This document shows, piece after piece, positions 8,006-16,862 of a DNA stretch of 64,000 bases (its first letter is position 1; each line of letters opens with the position of its first letter). Both the position numbers and the translations under genes were made by a program. The stretch is from positions 1-64,000 of the forward strand of contig CAMWYM010000001.1 of NCBI GenBank assembly GCA_947178475.1. The letters run 5' to 3'. The stretch comes from an uncultured Clostridium sp. GTDB taxonomy: Bacteria; Bacillota; Clostridia; Lachnospirales; Lachnospiraceae. The notes beneath the pieces are model-generated. The model made no database searches, had not been told where the DNA came from, and saw only the letters and a list, made by a program, of their open reading frames with translations.

Positions 8006-9007
8006 ATGAGGATAATCGATATGCACTGTGATACGATACACAAGCTTTGGGAAGCAGAGAAGCAGGGGATAGATATCGGCCTTGACAGGAATGACCTGAT
8101 GATTGATTTGGAAAAAATGAAAAAGGGTGGATATCTGGTACAAAATTTTGCACTGTTTATTGAACAAAAACCTGCGGAAAGCTCCTTTGGGATTTTTGAG
8201 GAGCTGCTGGCGGTCTTTCGCAGAGAAATGGAGAGGAATGAGGAATGGATATCTCAGGTTTTGAATACAGAGGATATTTTGGATAACATAGGCAATGGAA
8301 AAATGTCTGCATTGCTCACTGTTGAAGGTGGAGAGGCCTGTGAAGGGAGTCTGGAAAAACTGGCTTTTTTGTATGGGCAGGGGGTAAGGATGATGACATT
8401 GACATGGAATTATCCCAATGAAATAGGATATCCCAATGTTGATGAGGGTAGAGATTTCTATACACCTGATACCACCAGAGGATTGACAGAGGTGGGAATT
8501 GCTTTTGTAGAGGAAATGGAGAAGATGGGTATGATAATAGATGTTTCCCATCTGTCAGATGCAGGATTTTATGATGTGCTGAAATATACCAGAAAGCCTT
8601 TTGTAGCAAGCCATTCCAATTCCAGAAGCGTATGCCCGTGGGTGAGGAATCTGACCGACGAAATGATTTATAGAATAGGTGAACGGGGTGGAGTAATAGG
8701 ATTAAATTACTGTGCTGATTTTTTGAGGGAGCCTTCTAAAGGTGGAGAGGGCTATGGCATGTCAGCAGATAAAAGGGGAATAGAGGATATTGTAAGGCAT
8801 GCAAAGCATATTGTAGATGTGGGGGGAATTGAATGCCTGGGTCTTGGAAGTGATTTTGACGGAATACCATCTTATCCCGGATGTCCGAAAGCAGAGAATA
8901 TGGAGGAGCTTGCAGCTGCATTGGTAAAGGCAGGTTTCCATGAAAGTGAGGTTGACCGGATATTATATGGGAATGTATTTTGTCTGTATCAGGAAATTCT
9001 CGGATAA
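8006..9007 (+). CDS. Membrane dipeptidase, peptidase family M19
   Basis: Zinc dipeptidase of the renal dipeptidase family, which cleaves dipeptides, often those ending in a D-residue. The 333-residue form starts MRIIDMHCDTIHKLW behind GATAGGGGGGG; the further upstream ATG at 7976 lies at the predicted transcription start. Metal ligands are recognisable: H7 and D9 in DMHCD, the glutamate of VEGGEACEG, and the histidines in IDVSHLSD and ASHSNSRSVCPW, plus LGSDFDGIP. No signal peptide is seen, so it is probably cytoplasmic. It is monocistronic and converges on the EAL gene. Confidence 0.92.
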   Translation: MRIIDMHCDTIHKLWEAEKQGIDIGLDRNDLMIDLEKMKKGGYLVQNFALFIEQKPAESSFGIFEELLAVFRREMERNEEWISQVLNTEDILDNIGNGKMSALLTVEGGEACEGSLEKLAFLYGQGVRMMTLTWNYPNEIGYPNVDEGRDFYTPDTTRGLTEVGIAFVEEMEKMGMIIDVSHLSDAGFYDVLKYTRKPFVASHSNSRSVCPWVRNLTDEMIYRIGERGGVIGLNYCADFLREPSKGGEGYGMSADKRGIEDIVRHAKHIVDVGGIECLGLGSDFDGIPSYPGCPKAENMEELAAALVKAGFHESEVDRILYGNVFCLYQEILG

Positions 9008-9068
9008 GAGAGGGGAAAGTCAGCAGATAAACAGAAATGATTCTGCTTTGTACCGCATATTGATTAGG

Positions 9069-10952
9069 CTACTGATTCTCATGGAACAAAAATTCCAGAA
9101 AATCTTCTTTTTTTAGTGGCTTTGAAAAATAGAATCCCTGAATATACTGGATTCCCAGATTCTGCATAGTTTCAAACTGTTGCTGTGTTTCAATTCCCTC
9201 TGATACAATATCCAGATGCATTCCCTGAATCATGTGCATGGCAGCCTCCATTACAAATTTGGCTTTGCGGTTTTCAAAATATGCATTGGTCATATCCTTG
9301 TCGAATTTGACAATGTTCACTGGCATATCTACAACATAATTCAGATTAGAGTGTCCCGTACCAAAGTCATCCAAGGAAAAGCGGACACCGTAATCCATAA
9401 GCTTTTTCATGTTATCCAGCAGAATATTCTTAGCGGTCAGGGAAGCGGATTCCGTAATTTCAAAATTAATACAGGCGGGATCTATACCATATTTTTTCAT
9501 AATAAAAATTAAATCCTCTGCCAGATTAGAATATGCACACTGTACAACAGATAAATTTACCTCGATGTAATGTAGTCCATGCTGAGATAAATCCTGTTCG
9601 GACAGCAGTTGGCACACCTGTTCAAAAACAATTTCTCCCATACGGATAATCATGCCGTTTTTCTCGGCAATACCAATGAACTGTCCTGGATATATCAGAT
9701 TCCCTTCCTCATCCTTTATACGTATCAGTGCTTCTGCACAGGTAAAGCATCGTTTCTCTGTCGAATAAATTGGTTGGTAGTAAACCTCGATACGATTGTT
9801 TTCCACTGCGTTTACAATAAGCTGTTCCGTTTCTTTTTCCTTATACATATCGTCAACCATTGTTTCATCAACAGTGAGAAAATAATTTTCTGTATATTTT
9901 TGGCTGTTTTCCCTGATATAGCGGAGAAGGCTGGAAATATCTGTTACCTTGGATAGAAGGGATATATCAGGAATAAATATCCCATATGGGTGTAAAATAA
10001 CAGAACCCTCTTCTCCCCATCCAGCATTAAACCTTACAGTCAGCAGTTTAAGGATATCCTCGGCATAATGGATATCGTCAAATAGTAATACGACTTCGTC
10101 TTCGGCATTTTTGAAAGCGCGGGTTTCTGGAAGTCTCTTAAGATATTGTGTAACCTCAATACCAAGCTGTTCACCTTCTGCATTTTGAAAAGCCTGTTCA
10201 AAGTACAGACAGAAAACGGAAAAAGACTTTTGATCCGCTAGAAGCTGCCGTGTGTACTCCACAAAGGCATTTTGGTTAAATAAACCTGTCCGCTTGTCCA
10301 GATTCTGTTCAGGATTCTCCAGCTTTAAATATAGTACCATAATTCCGATGGCAAATGCATAACCGATAACTAGAATATTTTTGTTGATAAATTGGACAAT
10401 TGCGGCAGAGATCCAGACCGCCATCCAGATAAAGACTGCCTGACGTCTGGTGGGGTTGATCCTGTTTTTGTGTTTTAATATTGTATAGACATTAATCAAA
10501 ACAAAGCTCAATGCAAATCCATAGGTTGCCATTGCGCTGGGACCATATGTATAGACATCCGTATTGCCGCTTTCATAATAAATCGAAATGGGCAGAGTAT
10601 AAATGAGTATTGTTCCGATTCCGGCTATAAATATATATTTTTTGATAAATGTCCGGTAATTCCCGCTGCGTGTGTATAAATCGGCATAGATATATGACAG
10701 ACTGCAAAGGGCAACGCTAATCATAGTGGCAAGATATGTTTTGCATACCAGATTAACAATATGGATATTTAGTCTGCTCATATTGACGATGGCAATAATA
10801 GATAATATATCCATGGAAATGGATAAGACAGTTACATAAAAAAGCCGTAAATATGCCTTTTCTGTATTCAAATTAACCCGGTCCTGCTTCTTGTAGAATA
10901 GAAAAAGTACTAGAAGCACTATCATTCCGCAGCATTGTGTCTGTATATTCAT
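9069..10952 (-). CDS. Membrane c-di-GMP phosphodiesterase: MASE-like membrane part, degenerate GGDEF, EAL
   Basis: A 627-residue protein. Residues 1-220 form about eight membrane segments, a membrane sensor of unknown ligand. Residues 220-370 resemble a GGDEF domain (KRTGLFNQNAFVEYTR), but the signature position reads FKNAEDEVVLLF, so cyclase activity is unlikely. Residues 375-627 are an EAL domain with AEALIR, EVNLS, NFEITESA, LDDFGTGHSN, VKFDKDM, SEGIETQQQFE and QGFYFSKPL, so the metal and catalytic residues look complete. It probably degrades c-di-GMP. A PilZ receptor gene lies at 28937. Confidence 0.92.
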   Translation of the reverse strand: MNIQTQCCGMIVLLVLFLFYKKQDRVNLNTEKAYLRLFYVTVLSISMDILSIIAIVNMSRLNIHIVNLVCKTYLATMISVALCSLSYIYADLYTRSGNYRTFIKKYIFIAGIGTILIYTLPISIYYESGNTDVYTYGPSAMATYGFALSFVLINVYTILKHKNRINPTRRQAVFIWMAVWISAAIVQFINKNILVIGYAFAIGIMVLYLKLENPEQNLDKRTGLFNQNAFVEYTRQLLADQKSFSVFCLYFEQAFQNAEGEQLGIEVTQYLKRLPETRAFKNAEDEVVLLFDDIHYAEDILKLLTVRFNAGWGEEGSVILHPYGIFIPDISLLSKVTDISSLLRYIRENSQKYTENYFLTVDETMVDDMYKEKETEQLIVNAVENNRIEVYYQPIYSTEKRCFTCAEALIRIKDEEGNLIYPGQFIGIAEKNGMIIRMGEIVFEQVCQLLSEQDLSQHGLHYIEVNLSVVQCAYSNLAEDLIFIMKKYGIDPACINFEITESASLTAKNILLDNMKKLMDYGVRFSLDDFGTGHSNLNYVVDMPVNIVKFDKDMTNAYFENRKAKFVMEAAMHMIQGMHLDIVSEGIETQQQFETMQNLGIQYIQGFYFSKPLKKEDFLEFLFHENQ

Positions 10953-11003
10953 AAAGCTGTTTTCTCCCCATTCATAACTTCATTATTGTCATCAAGTATT
11001 GCA

Positions 11004-11042
11004 ATTGTACCATAGTAGATAAAAAAACTCTAGTCTATATTT
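11004..11042 (-). promoter_or_regulatory. Possible promoter of the EAL gene
   Basis: On the minus strand an extended -10 TGGTACAAT (plus-strand ATTGTA at 11004-11009) lies about 50 bases before the start codon. The -35 is poor. The T run read at 11021-11027 may also end transcripts from the WYL genes upstream. Confidence 0.4.
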
Positions 11043-11059
11043 GTGCAATAGCTGCTTTG

Positions 11060-12034
11060 CTATATAAGCGGATTCTGACTAATGCTTTTTTGCCGGCGCA
11101 GTCTCTGCTTTAGCAGATGCAGAAAATGTTCGTTTCCTAATACTTCAATCATTGGACCAAAGGAGAGTACCTCAATTAGCAGCTCGGTCTCCATATTTTT
11201 ATTGTAGTAAATAAGACATTCATAAGTATCATCATCAATCTTTGTAGTATTTTTCTGATAATTTGCAAACTGCAGCATTGTGCGCTCTAAGGCATTGCGT
11301 CTGGTGTGGATGCGAAGGCGTACCGGTTCCTTATAGTAGGAATGTTGAATTTCCTTGTCGATATCCGGTAAAATATCGGGATAGTCCCGCAGAGGCAATA
11401 CGGTATTCATGCGATCTAAATTCAGTGTGGCCAGCTGGTGATTGCCGTTTTTGGATTTTTCCAGCCCTAACAGCCGGAATTTGTCATTTTTTATGGAATA
11501 TTCCAGACGACAGGGGAGATAATGGTGGTGTATTCGATGGAGAGCTTTGGATTCGTAACAGATATCTACATACTGATGATTCGTGATGGCGGACATGAGG
11601 ATAGAAAAATGCTGCCGGTATGCAGGATCTTTGTAGTTATCGCCATCAGAAAAACGGTCGTAATAGTAAATGTCTTCAGGCTTCCAGAGGGGAGAATCCT
11701 CTGCAAATAAATCCTGTAGATTGCGGCATTCGTCCTCAGACAGGAACAATAGAATCCTCTCGTCCTGTAAAATGGTTTTGATATACCTTCTCTGAAGCAG
11801 CGTAAGAGGGACATAGAAGTCCTCTGTGATTCTGGAGAGAAACAGGTTGTCCTCCTGTTTTAACAGTGTCCATTCCCCTGAAGTGAGCTTTGGAATCAGA
11901 AACAGAAGGCTTTCCTCATAACCGGTTTTGGCAATGTCAATCCGCAGGTCCTCTAGAGTCAATGGAGACATATCGGTCAAAATGGATTTCATAATTTGAT
12001 AATAGCTGTTGTATATTTCTGAAAATAAGTCCAT
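11060..12034 (-). CDS. WYL-domain regulator, second gene of a pair
   Basis: A 324-residue protein with a helical N-terminal half and a WYL-type SH3-like domain around residues 155-230 (YVDICYESKALHRIHHHYLPCRLEYS, FRLLGLEKS, LNLDRMNTV). WYL domains sense ligands or nucleic acids and occur in transcription regulators, often with a winged helix in front; the helix is not clear here. It starts 24 bases after the stop codon of the other WYL gene (12059-13291) and is co-transcribed with it, behind an AAAGGAGAG ribosome binding site. Paired WYL proteins often form heterodimers, as in PafBC. Target unknown. Confidence 0.75.
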   Translation of the reverse strand: MDLFSEIYNSYYQIMKSILTDMSPLTLEDLRIDIAKTGYEESLLFLIPKLTSGEWTLLKQEDNLFLSRITEDFYVPLTLLQRRYIKTILQDERILLFLSEDECRNLQDLFAEDSPLWKPEDIYYYDRFSDGDNYKDPAYRQHFSILMSAITNHQYVDICYESKALHRIHHHYLPCRLEYSIKNDKFRLLGLEKSKNGNHQLATLNLDRMNTVLPLRDYPDILPDIDKEIQHSYYKEPVRLRIHTRRNALERTMLQFANYQKNTTKIDDDTYECLIYYNKNMETELLIEVLSFGPMIEVLGNEHFLHLLKQRLRRQKSISQNPLI

Positions 12035-12058
12035 ATAAACTCTCCTTTGTGGTGTGTA

Positions 12059-13291
12059 CTAGATATCATATAGCTGATACATAGCGTCCATATCCCGGTA
12101 AAAAAGGTTTCGCAGCCGAGGCGAGGAACACTCTATATCGAGGATTCTGCCGGTAAAGGTGCGAAGCCAGGGTAACATTTCATTGCTGTCAAATACCTCT
12201 TTTTCATAGGTATAGGTATCCGGAGCGATTCGGGTGATGCGTCCCCCCTTGCCTTCACGTTCAAGACGCTGAAGGATAAAGGATTTGCTGTCTTCCACGA
12301 TATGCAGGGTAAGCTTTATCGTTTCGGTATGTGTGTGCTGACTGCCTTGAAAGGAGACACCCCATATATACCGATGATTTTTTATCAGAGAAGTCTTGAG
12401 CTGGTCATAGTCTTCAATATGTTCTGCACGTTGTACCCTTTTGATGGCATCCAGCCGGGCACAGGTGAAGCGGCCTGTTTTTTGTGAGTATAGGCAGAGA
12501 AAGCGTCTGCCTGTACGGGTGCTGATAAAAACCTGAAGGGGAACTCCGTTTAAATCGTGTTCTCTGCCGCTTTTTGTGCCTTTTAATAGTAGTGTGACTG
12601 CTTGTTTTTGCTGTATGGCATCTAATATTGTCAGTAAAATTTCATCCTCCAGAGTATGGACAAGGAAGCTGTGCTTTACCCGAAAGATATTATTACTGGC
12701 GGAGATATTGTCTAACACCGTGTCACCTGCAATTCCTAGAGGTGTACTTAGCGAATAGAATTTCAGTGCATTTTCCAGCATAGGAAATTCGGTAAGCGTA
12801 TCGTGGAAATCAGGGTGTTTCAGGTAGCGTACATCCCTGCCGCATTTTTGGGTATACAACAGACCTTCACGGATATAGGCATTACATTTTCTCCGTACTG
12901 TCTGAACATCCATTAACGTGTCATACCTGTTTAATATAGCATCTGTGATTTCTTCGGCAGTTTTTCCCTCTGTCGTTGATAAAAGGTCCAGCAGAAAAAA
13001 GTGAAGCATGATATCATTGTCAGTAAAGCTTTTGGTCTTCCATACACGGTACAGGGGATTGGTGTCAAGGAGATTACTGTCTATGGCGAGAGAAATATTT
13101 TTCCCTTTTGCAGTATAGTCCTGTTTTACAAACCCTGACAGCCAACTCTCAATCCGGCGGCGTTCATTGTCATAGGTACGGGGACTTTTATCTTTAAATT
13201 CTTCTCTGGTTTTAAAACCATATACAAAGAAATCACGTACATATTCCCTTGTTTTTGGAAAGCTTTTAATTAATTCTTTGAAACCGGACAT
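12059..13291 (-). CDS. WYL-domain transcriptional regulator, first gene of a pair
   Basis: A 410-residue protein. The N-terminal region (KTREYVRDFFVYGFKTREEF) and the stretch around 105-170 (LLDLLSTTEGKTAEEITDAIL, MDVQTVRRKCNAYIREGLL) resemble winged-helix DNA-binding segments. The WYL domain follows at about 225-300 (QKQAVTLLLKGTKSGREHD, QVFISTRTGRRFLCLYSQK, FTCARLDAIKRVQ), then a C-terminal WCX-like part. GGAAAGGAGGC precedes the ATG. It is transcribed first, ahead of the second WYL gene. Whether they regulate the neighbouring 198-residue protein or rtcB cannot be told from sequence. Confidence 0.78.
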   Translation of the reverse strand: MSGFKELIKSFPKTREYVRDFFVYGFKTREEFKDKSPRTYDNERRRIESWLSGFVKQDYTAKGKNISLAIDSNLLDTNPLYRVWKTKSFTDNDIMLHFFLLDLLSTTEGKTAEEITDAILNRYDTLMDVQTVRRKCNAYIREGLLYTQKCGRDVRYLKHPDFHDTLTEFPMLENALKFYSLSTPLGIAGDTVLDNISASNNIFRVKHSFLVHTLEDEILLTILDAIQQKQAVTLLLKGTKSGREHDLNGVPLQVFISTRTGRRFLCLYSQKTGRFTCARLDAIKRVQRAEHIEDYDQLKTSLIKNHRYIWGVSFQGSQHTHTETIKLTLHIVEDSKSFILQRLEREGKGGRITRIAPDTYTYEKEVFDSNEMLPWLRTFTGRILDIECSSPRLRNLFYRDMDAMYQLYDI

Positions 13292-13348
13292 GCCTCCTCC
13301 TTTCCCCTAAATAGTAATTATTTATGGTTGGTAAAATAATATAGATGT

Positions 13349-13377
13349 ATTGTAGCATAATTGGGGAAAAGAGGGAA
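13349..13377 (-). promoter_or_regulatory. Probable promoter of the WYL pair
   Basis: On the minus strand an extended -10 TGCTACAAT (plus-strand 13349-13357) stands about 58 bases before the start codon. The expected -35 reads TTCCCT and is weak, so activation may be needed. Confidence 0.5.
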
Positions 13378-13412
13378 TGTCGTTTGGGATAAAGCTGCAG
13401 TTTTTCATGTGT

Positions 13413-14009
13413 TTATCGCAAAATCTGTATGACAAAGGCTGTGGTCTGGGGAGGAATGCTCGCTGTCATAAATGCTGCATGCTCTACCCGTACCCGCAGT
13501 CCTGGTACAAGCAGGGAGAGTGGAATTCTTCTTCCTGATGGGTTGAAAATCACTGTTTCGGGTGACAGATTAAAACGGATAGCGGAAGAAGGATTCAAAT
13601 TGCTGATGGTTATGATGTAGTTGCCTCGGGTATTTACCTGTGTAATTCTTCCGGTTGTTGACTGGTTTGCGGACCGCCTTCTGACTATTCGTATAAGAAA
13701 TGCCTGTGCCTGGGGAGGAATACTTCTTGTCATAGCGGATGAAAAGGTAGCATCTACGATCATTCCGCGTTCTAATTCATTTGCACGAATATTCCTGCCG
13801 CGTTCGTCATGGATAATGGTATTCCGGTCGACAACTAGACGGACCAGATCTTCCGGTCTGGCACATCCTATGCAGTCGTTGTAGGAAATGGTAACTAAGG
13901 TTGTATTGCGGTCCCGGGTGATTTCTTCGATTCTTGCAGAAAAAACCCGGATAGTATTACGGTTGGGAATGGGAAACGGGGGAAGCTTGTAAGTAGGCTG
14001 GTCGTTCAT
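13413..14009 (-). CDS. Unknown protein with two tandem beta-rich repeats
   Basis: Not recognised. The 198-residue protein is an internal duplication: residues 21-110 and 119-198 align, each ending in a copy of the same motif (MTRSIPPQAQAFLIRIVR and MTASIPPQTTAFVIQILR), preceded by NTIIHDERGRNI and ETVIFNPSGRRI. No signal peptide or membrane segment is seen; the N-terminus is proline-rich. Predicted strands suggest two small beta-barrels. It is rich in arginine and has a CIGC pair only in the first repeat. It is transcribed away from rtcB across a shared 181-base gap. Confidence 0.7.
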   Translation of the reverse strand: MNDQPTYKLPPFPIPNRNTIRVFSARIEEITRDRNTTLVTISYNDCIGCARPEDLVRLVVDRNTIIHDERGRNIRANELERGMIVDATFSSAMTRSIPPQAQAFLIRIVRRRSANQSTTGRITQVNTRGNYIITISNLNPSSAIRFNLSPETVIFNPSGRRIPLSLLVPGLRVRVEHAAFMTASIPPQTTAFVIQILR

Positions 14010-14108
14010 ATAATTACCTGTTTTGTCGGATTTTACTATTTATAATATGCATGGAAAAAAATTATGGTGACGGTATATATCTAAGGGAAACTACAGTTCG
14101 CAACTTTT

Positions 14109-14137
14109 TTGAAATGAAAAAATTACCATCCCATTAT
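14109..14137 (+). promoter_or_regulatory. Possible rtcB promoter
   Basis: TTGAAA (14109-14114), 17 bases, CATTAT (14132-14137). The -10 is a partial match. It leaves about 45 bases before the start codon. Confidence 0.45.
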
Positions 14138-14190
14138 AGAATAGATTTATCAAAGGAAACAGAGCTTACCAATAAAGGGAGGGAAAGACA

Positions 14191-15423
14191 ATGTTTGTAT
14201 TATTTAATGAAAACACAAGATATCCGGTAAAGGTATGGTTGGAAAATGAAAGTAAGATTGAGGAAAATTGTTTGGAACAGGCATATCATTTGTCGAACCT
14301 GCCATTTATTCATAAATGGGTATGTCTGATGCCGGATACCCATGCAGGAAAGGGAATGCCGATTGGAGGAGTGATTGCTGTAAAAGATGTGATTATTCCT
14401 AATGCGGTAGGTGTGGATATTGGATGTGGAATGGTATTTACTGCAACTAACATAAAGGTGGCGGATATAAGAGATGTACATACCGGAAACGGAACGCTGG
14501 TACAGTCTATGATTGGAAGCATTATGCGTGCAGTACCGTTGGGAGTAGAGCGGCATAAAACGCCACAGAAATCAGTGGTTTTGGACCATGCAAAGGAAGA
14601 AATAGAGAAATATGACACAGATTCAGAGCTACTGCATTTGATTGATGAAGGATATTACCAGGTGGGAACCTTGGGAGGAGGGAATCATTTTATTGAGCTT
14701 CAGGAGGATGAAGAGGGCTATCTCTGTATTATGATTCATTCAGGAAGCCGGCATCTTGGCAAGGCAATATGTGATTATTTCCACAAGAAAGCAAGGGAGT
14801 TAAATCAAAAATGGTATAGTCAGGTTCCAGACGGATATCAGCTTGCATTTTTACCGGTACAGACTTTAGAAGGCAGACAGTACATTAACTGGATGCAGCT
14901 TGCATTAGATTATGCCTTTGAAAATAGAGAGCATATGCTGCAGGCGGTATGTGGTATTGTGAAGGAGCAGATTGAAAAGCATACCGAGTATCAGGTGGAA
15001 TTTGCAGATAAAATCAACTGCCATCATAATTATGCGGCCTTAGAGAATCACTATGGTGAAAATGTCTGGGTACACAGAAAGGGCGCTACCAGAGTAAGAG
15101 AAGGAGAAATGGCGGTAATTCCGGGTGCAATGGGTTCTTATAGCTATGTCGTAGAGGGAAAAGGAAATCCGGAAACCTTCCATACTTCTTCCCATGGAGC
15201 CGGCAGATGTTATTCCAGAAGCGGAGCCATGGCTGCCTTTACCACGGAGAAGGTTATGGTGGATTTGAAGGAACAGGGAGTAATACTCGGTAAACGGAAG
15301 AAAAATGATGTTGCTGAAGAATGCCGGTTTGCCTATAAAGATATTGATGAGGTGATGGAACAGCAAAGAGACATGGTAACTGCCGTCAGAAAATTGAAGA
15401 CGGTGGGAGTGGTGAAGGGATAA
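14191..15423 (+). CDS. rtcB: RtcB-family RNA ligase
   Basis: RtcB joins RNA ends bearing 2',3'-cyclic phosphate or 3'-phosphate to 5'-hydroxyl, using GTP and manganese. The 410-residue protein carries the family motifs: PDTHAGKGMPIGGV, GVDIGCGM with the metal cysteine, GTLGGGNHFIEL, MIHSGSRHLG, NCHHNYA, HRKGATR and the guanylylated histidine region TSSHGAGR. Length fits the shorter bacterial RtcB form. The ribosome binding site is AAAGGGAGGG. No archease or RNA cyclase gene is next to it, so its repair substrate is unclear. Confidence 0.93.
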   Translation: MFVLFNENTRYPVKVWLENESKIEENCLEQAYHLSNLPFIHKWVCLMPDTHAGKGMPIGGVIAVKDVIIPNAVGVDIGCGMVFTATNIKVADIRDVHTGNGTLVQSMIGSIMRAVPLGVERHKTPQKSVVLDHAKEEIEKYDTDSELLHLIDEGYYQVGTLGGGNHFIELQEDEEGYLCIMIHSGSRHLGKAICDYFHKKARELNQKWYSQVPDGYQLAFLPVQTLEGRQYINWMQLALDYAFENREHMLQAVCGIVKEQIEKHTEYQVEFADKINCHHNYAALENHYGENVWVHRKGATRVREGEMAVIPGAMGSYSYVVEGKGNPETFHTSSHGAGRCYSRSGAMAAFTTEKVMVDLKEQGVILGKRKKNDVAEECRFAYKDIDEVMEQQRDMVTAVRKLKTVGVVKG

Positions 15424-15531
15424 ATGTACAGAAAGAAGCTTTTGTCTGTTAGGAAAAGACCGGTGGATGGAGCAGTTAGGGGTGCTGATGGGTAATCGGT
15501 AAAACGATAATAATCTTTTTGTCGGATATAC

Positions 15532-15560
15532 TTGAAATAACTATCAAAATACGATAAAAT
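15532..15560 (+). promoter_or_regulatory. Promoter for the DHH phosphoesterase gene
   Basis: TTGAAA (15532-15537), 17 bases, TAAAAT (15555-15560). The leader is about 78 bases. Confidence 0.7.
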
Positions 15561-15644
15561 AGATAAGATTATAGACGCAAAATGTTTCAACTGCGTTGTT
15601 CATCGATATGATTCATAAAAATATTCTGGGAGGTAAAAGAGATT

Positions 15645-16562
15645 ATGAGATTAGTAACACGTTCTGATTTTGATGGACTGGCTTGTGGTGCATTATTGAT
15701 AGAGGCTGGAATTATTGATTCCTGGACTTTTGCACATCCAAAGGATTTACAGGATGGTTTGATTCCGGTGGACGAGAATGATGTCCTGGCGAATGTGCCA
15801 TTTGTAGAAGGGTGTGGACTTTGGTTTGATCACCATTCCAGTGAGCATGAACGTCAGCAGTTGGAGGGCAAATATAAGGGCGAGAGCAGAATCACCCCAT
15901 CCTGTGCCAGAATTATTTATGAGTATTATGGCGGTCATGAGCGTTTTGCTCATTTTGATGAGATGATGATTGCAGTTGATAAGGTGGATTCAGGTAATCT
16001 GACTGTAGATGAAGTACAGAACCCGACAGGATGGATTCTAGTGGGATTTTTGATGGATCCAAGAACTGGTCTTGGAAGATGGCGCAATTTTACCATTCCA
16101 AATTATCGTCTGATGGAGGAACTGATGCAGGCATGCAGAACCATGAGTACAGAGGAGATTTTGGACTTGCCTGACGTAAAGGAGCGTATTGATGTATACT
16201 TTGAGCAGACCGAGAAATTTAAAGAAATGGTTAAGGCACACACCAGAGTTGAGAAGGATGTTATTATTTCTGATTTGCGTGGTGTTGACCCAATCTATTC
16301 GGGGAATCGGTTTATGATATATAGCATGTACCCGGAACAGAACATTTCAGCATGGATTGTAAACGGTAAAGGCGGAAAGGGATGCTCTGCGGCTGTGGGT
16401 TATAGTATCTTGAACCGCACCTCTAACGTGGATGTCGGAAGTTTGATGCTCAAATACGGCGGTGGTGGTCACAAGGCTGTAGGTACATGCCAGTTCACAG
16501 ATGAGGATATGGATACCGAACTGCCTAAGATGCTGGATGAGCTGGTAAATGGGGTGAAATAG
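15645..16562 (+). CDS. DHH/DHHA1-family phosphoesterase
   Basis: A 305-residue manganese phosphoesterase. The DHH part has the early aspartate motif RSDFDGLACGALL (residues 6-18), CGLWFDHHSSEH with the DHH triad near 63, and VDKVDSGNL near 110. The DHHA1 part ends in KYGGGGHKAVGTCQ, which binds substrate. Relatives include oligoribonucleases (NrnA), c-di-AMP or pApA hydrolases and exopolyphosphatases; which of these applies cannot be decided. It is a single-gene unit with a good promoter. A diadenylate cyclase gene is present at 55987. Confidence 0.85.
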   Translation: MRLVTRSDFDGLACGALLIEAGIIDSWTFAHPKDLQDGLIPVDENDVLANVPFVEGCGLWFDHHSSEHERQQLEGKYKGESRITPSCARIIYEYYGGHERFAHFDEMMIAVDKVDSGNLTVDEVQNPTGWILVGFLMDPRTGLGRWRNFTIPNYRLMEELMQACRTMSTEEILDLPDVKERIDVYFEQTEKFKEMVKAHTRVEKDVIISDLRGVDPIYSGNRFMIYSMYPEQNISAWIVNGKGGKGCSAAVGYSILNRTSNVDVGSLMLKYGGGGHKAVGTCQFTDEDMDTELPKMLDELVNGVK

Positions 16563-16646
16563 ATTGCCCGGCAGACTAGTATGTTGATTACCAATTCCAT
16601 TAATGCAGTGGAGTAGCGGGAACGTCCACTACATTATAAGAAATTT

Positions 16647-16674
16647 TTGAGTGACAGTATATACAAATTATAAT
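16647..16674 (+). promoter_or_regulatory. Possible distal promoter of the sugar PTS gene
   Basis: TTGAGT (16647-16652), 16 bases, TATAAT (16669-16674). Transcription would begin about at the foot of the terminator-like hairpin at 16679, an arrangement suited to attenuation. A second possible -35, TTGACA, is at 16784 and an extended -10 TGATATAAA at 16826-16834 lies nearer the gene. Confidence 0.5.
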
Positions 16675-16678
16675 ATAA

Positions 16679-16736
16679 GGCATTAACTGTACATGAATAT
16701 TTTAGGATATTTATGTGTGTTGATGCCTTTTTTGTT
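16679..16736 (+). terminator. Terminator-like hairpin in the 300-base gap before the PTS gene
   Basis: GGCATTAAC (16679-16687) pairs with GTTGATGCC (16719-16727), enclosing an inner CATGAATAT/ATATTTATG helix with a TTTAGG loop, followed by TTTTTTGTTT. It may end transcription of the DHH gene or act as an attenuator for the PTS gene. The rest of the gap (16563-16646 and 16740-16862) holds no open frame; a small GTGGA/TCCAC hairpin lies near 16608-16630. Confidence 0.75.
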
Positions 16737-16862
16737 TACATGGAAGAGATAAGCCGGGCAGTCAATGTGCAGCAGGAGAATTATTGACAAATAAAAAGAC
16801 AATTGATGAATAACATGGAATATCCTGATATAAAATAATATAAAAGAAAAGGAGAGAAAGCG

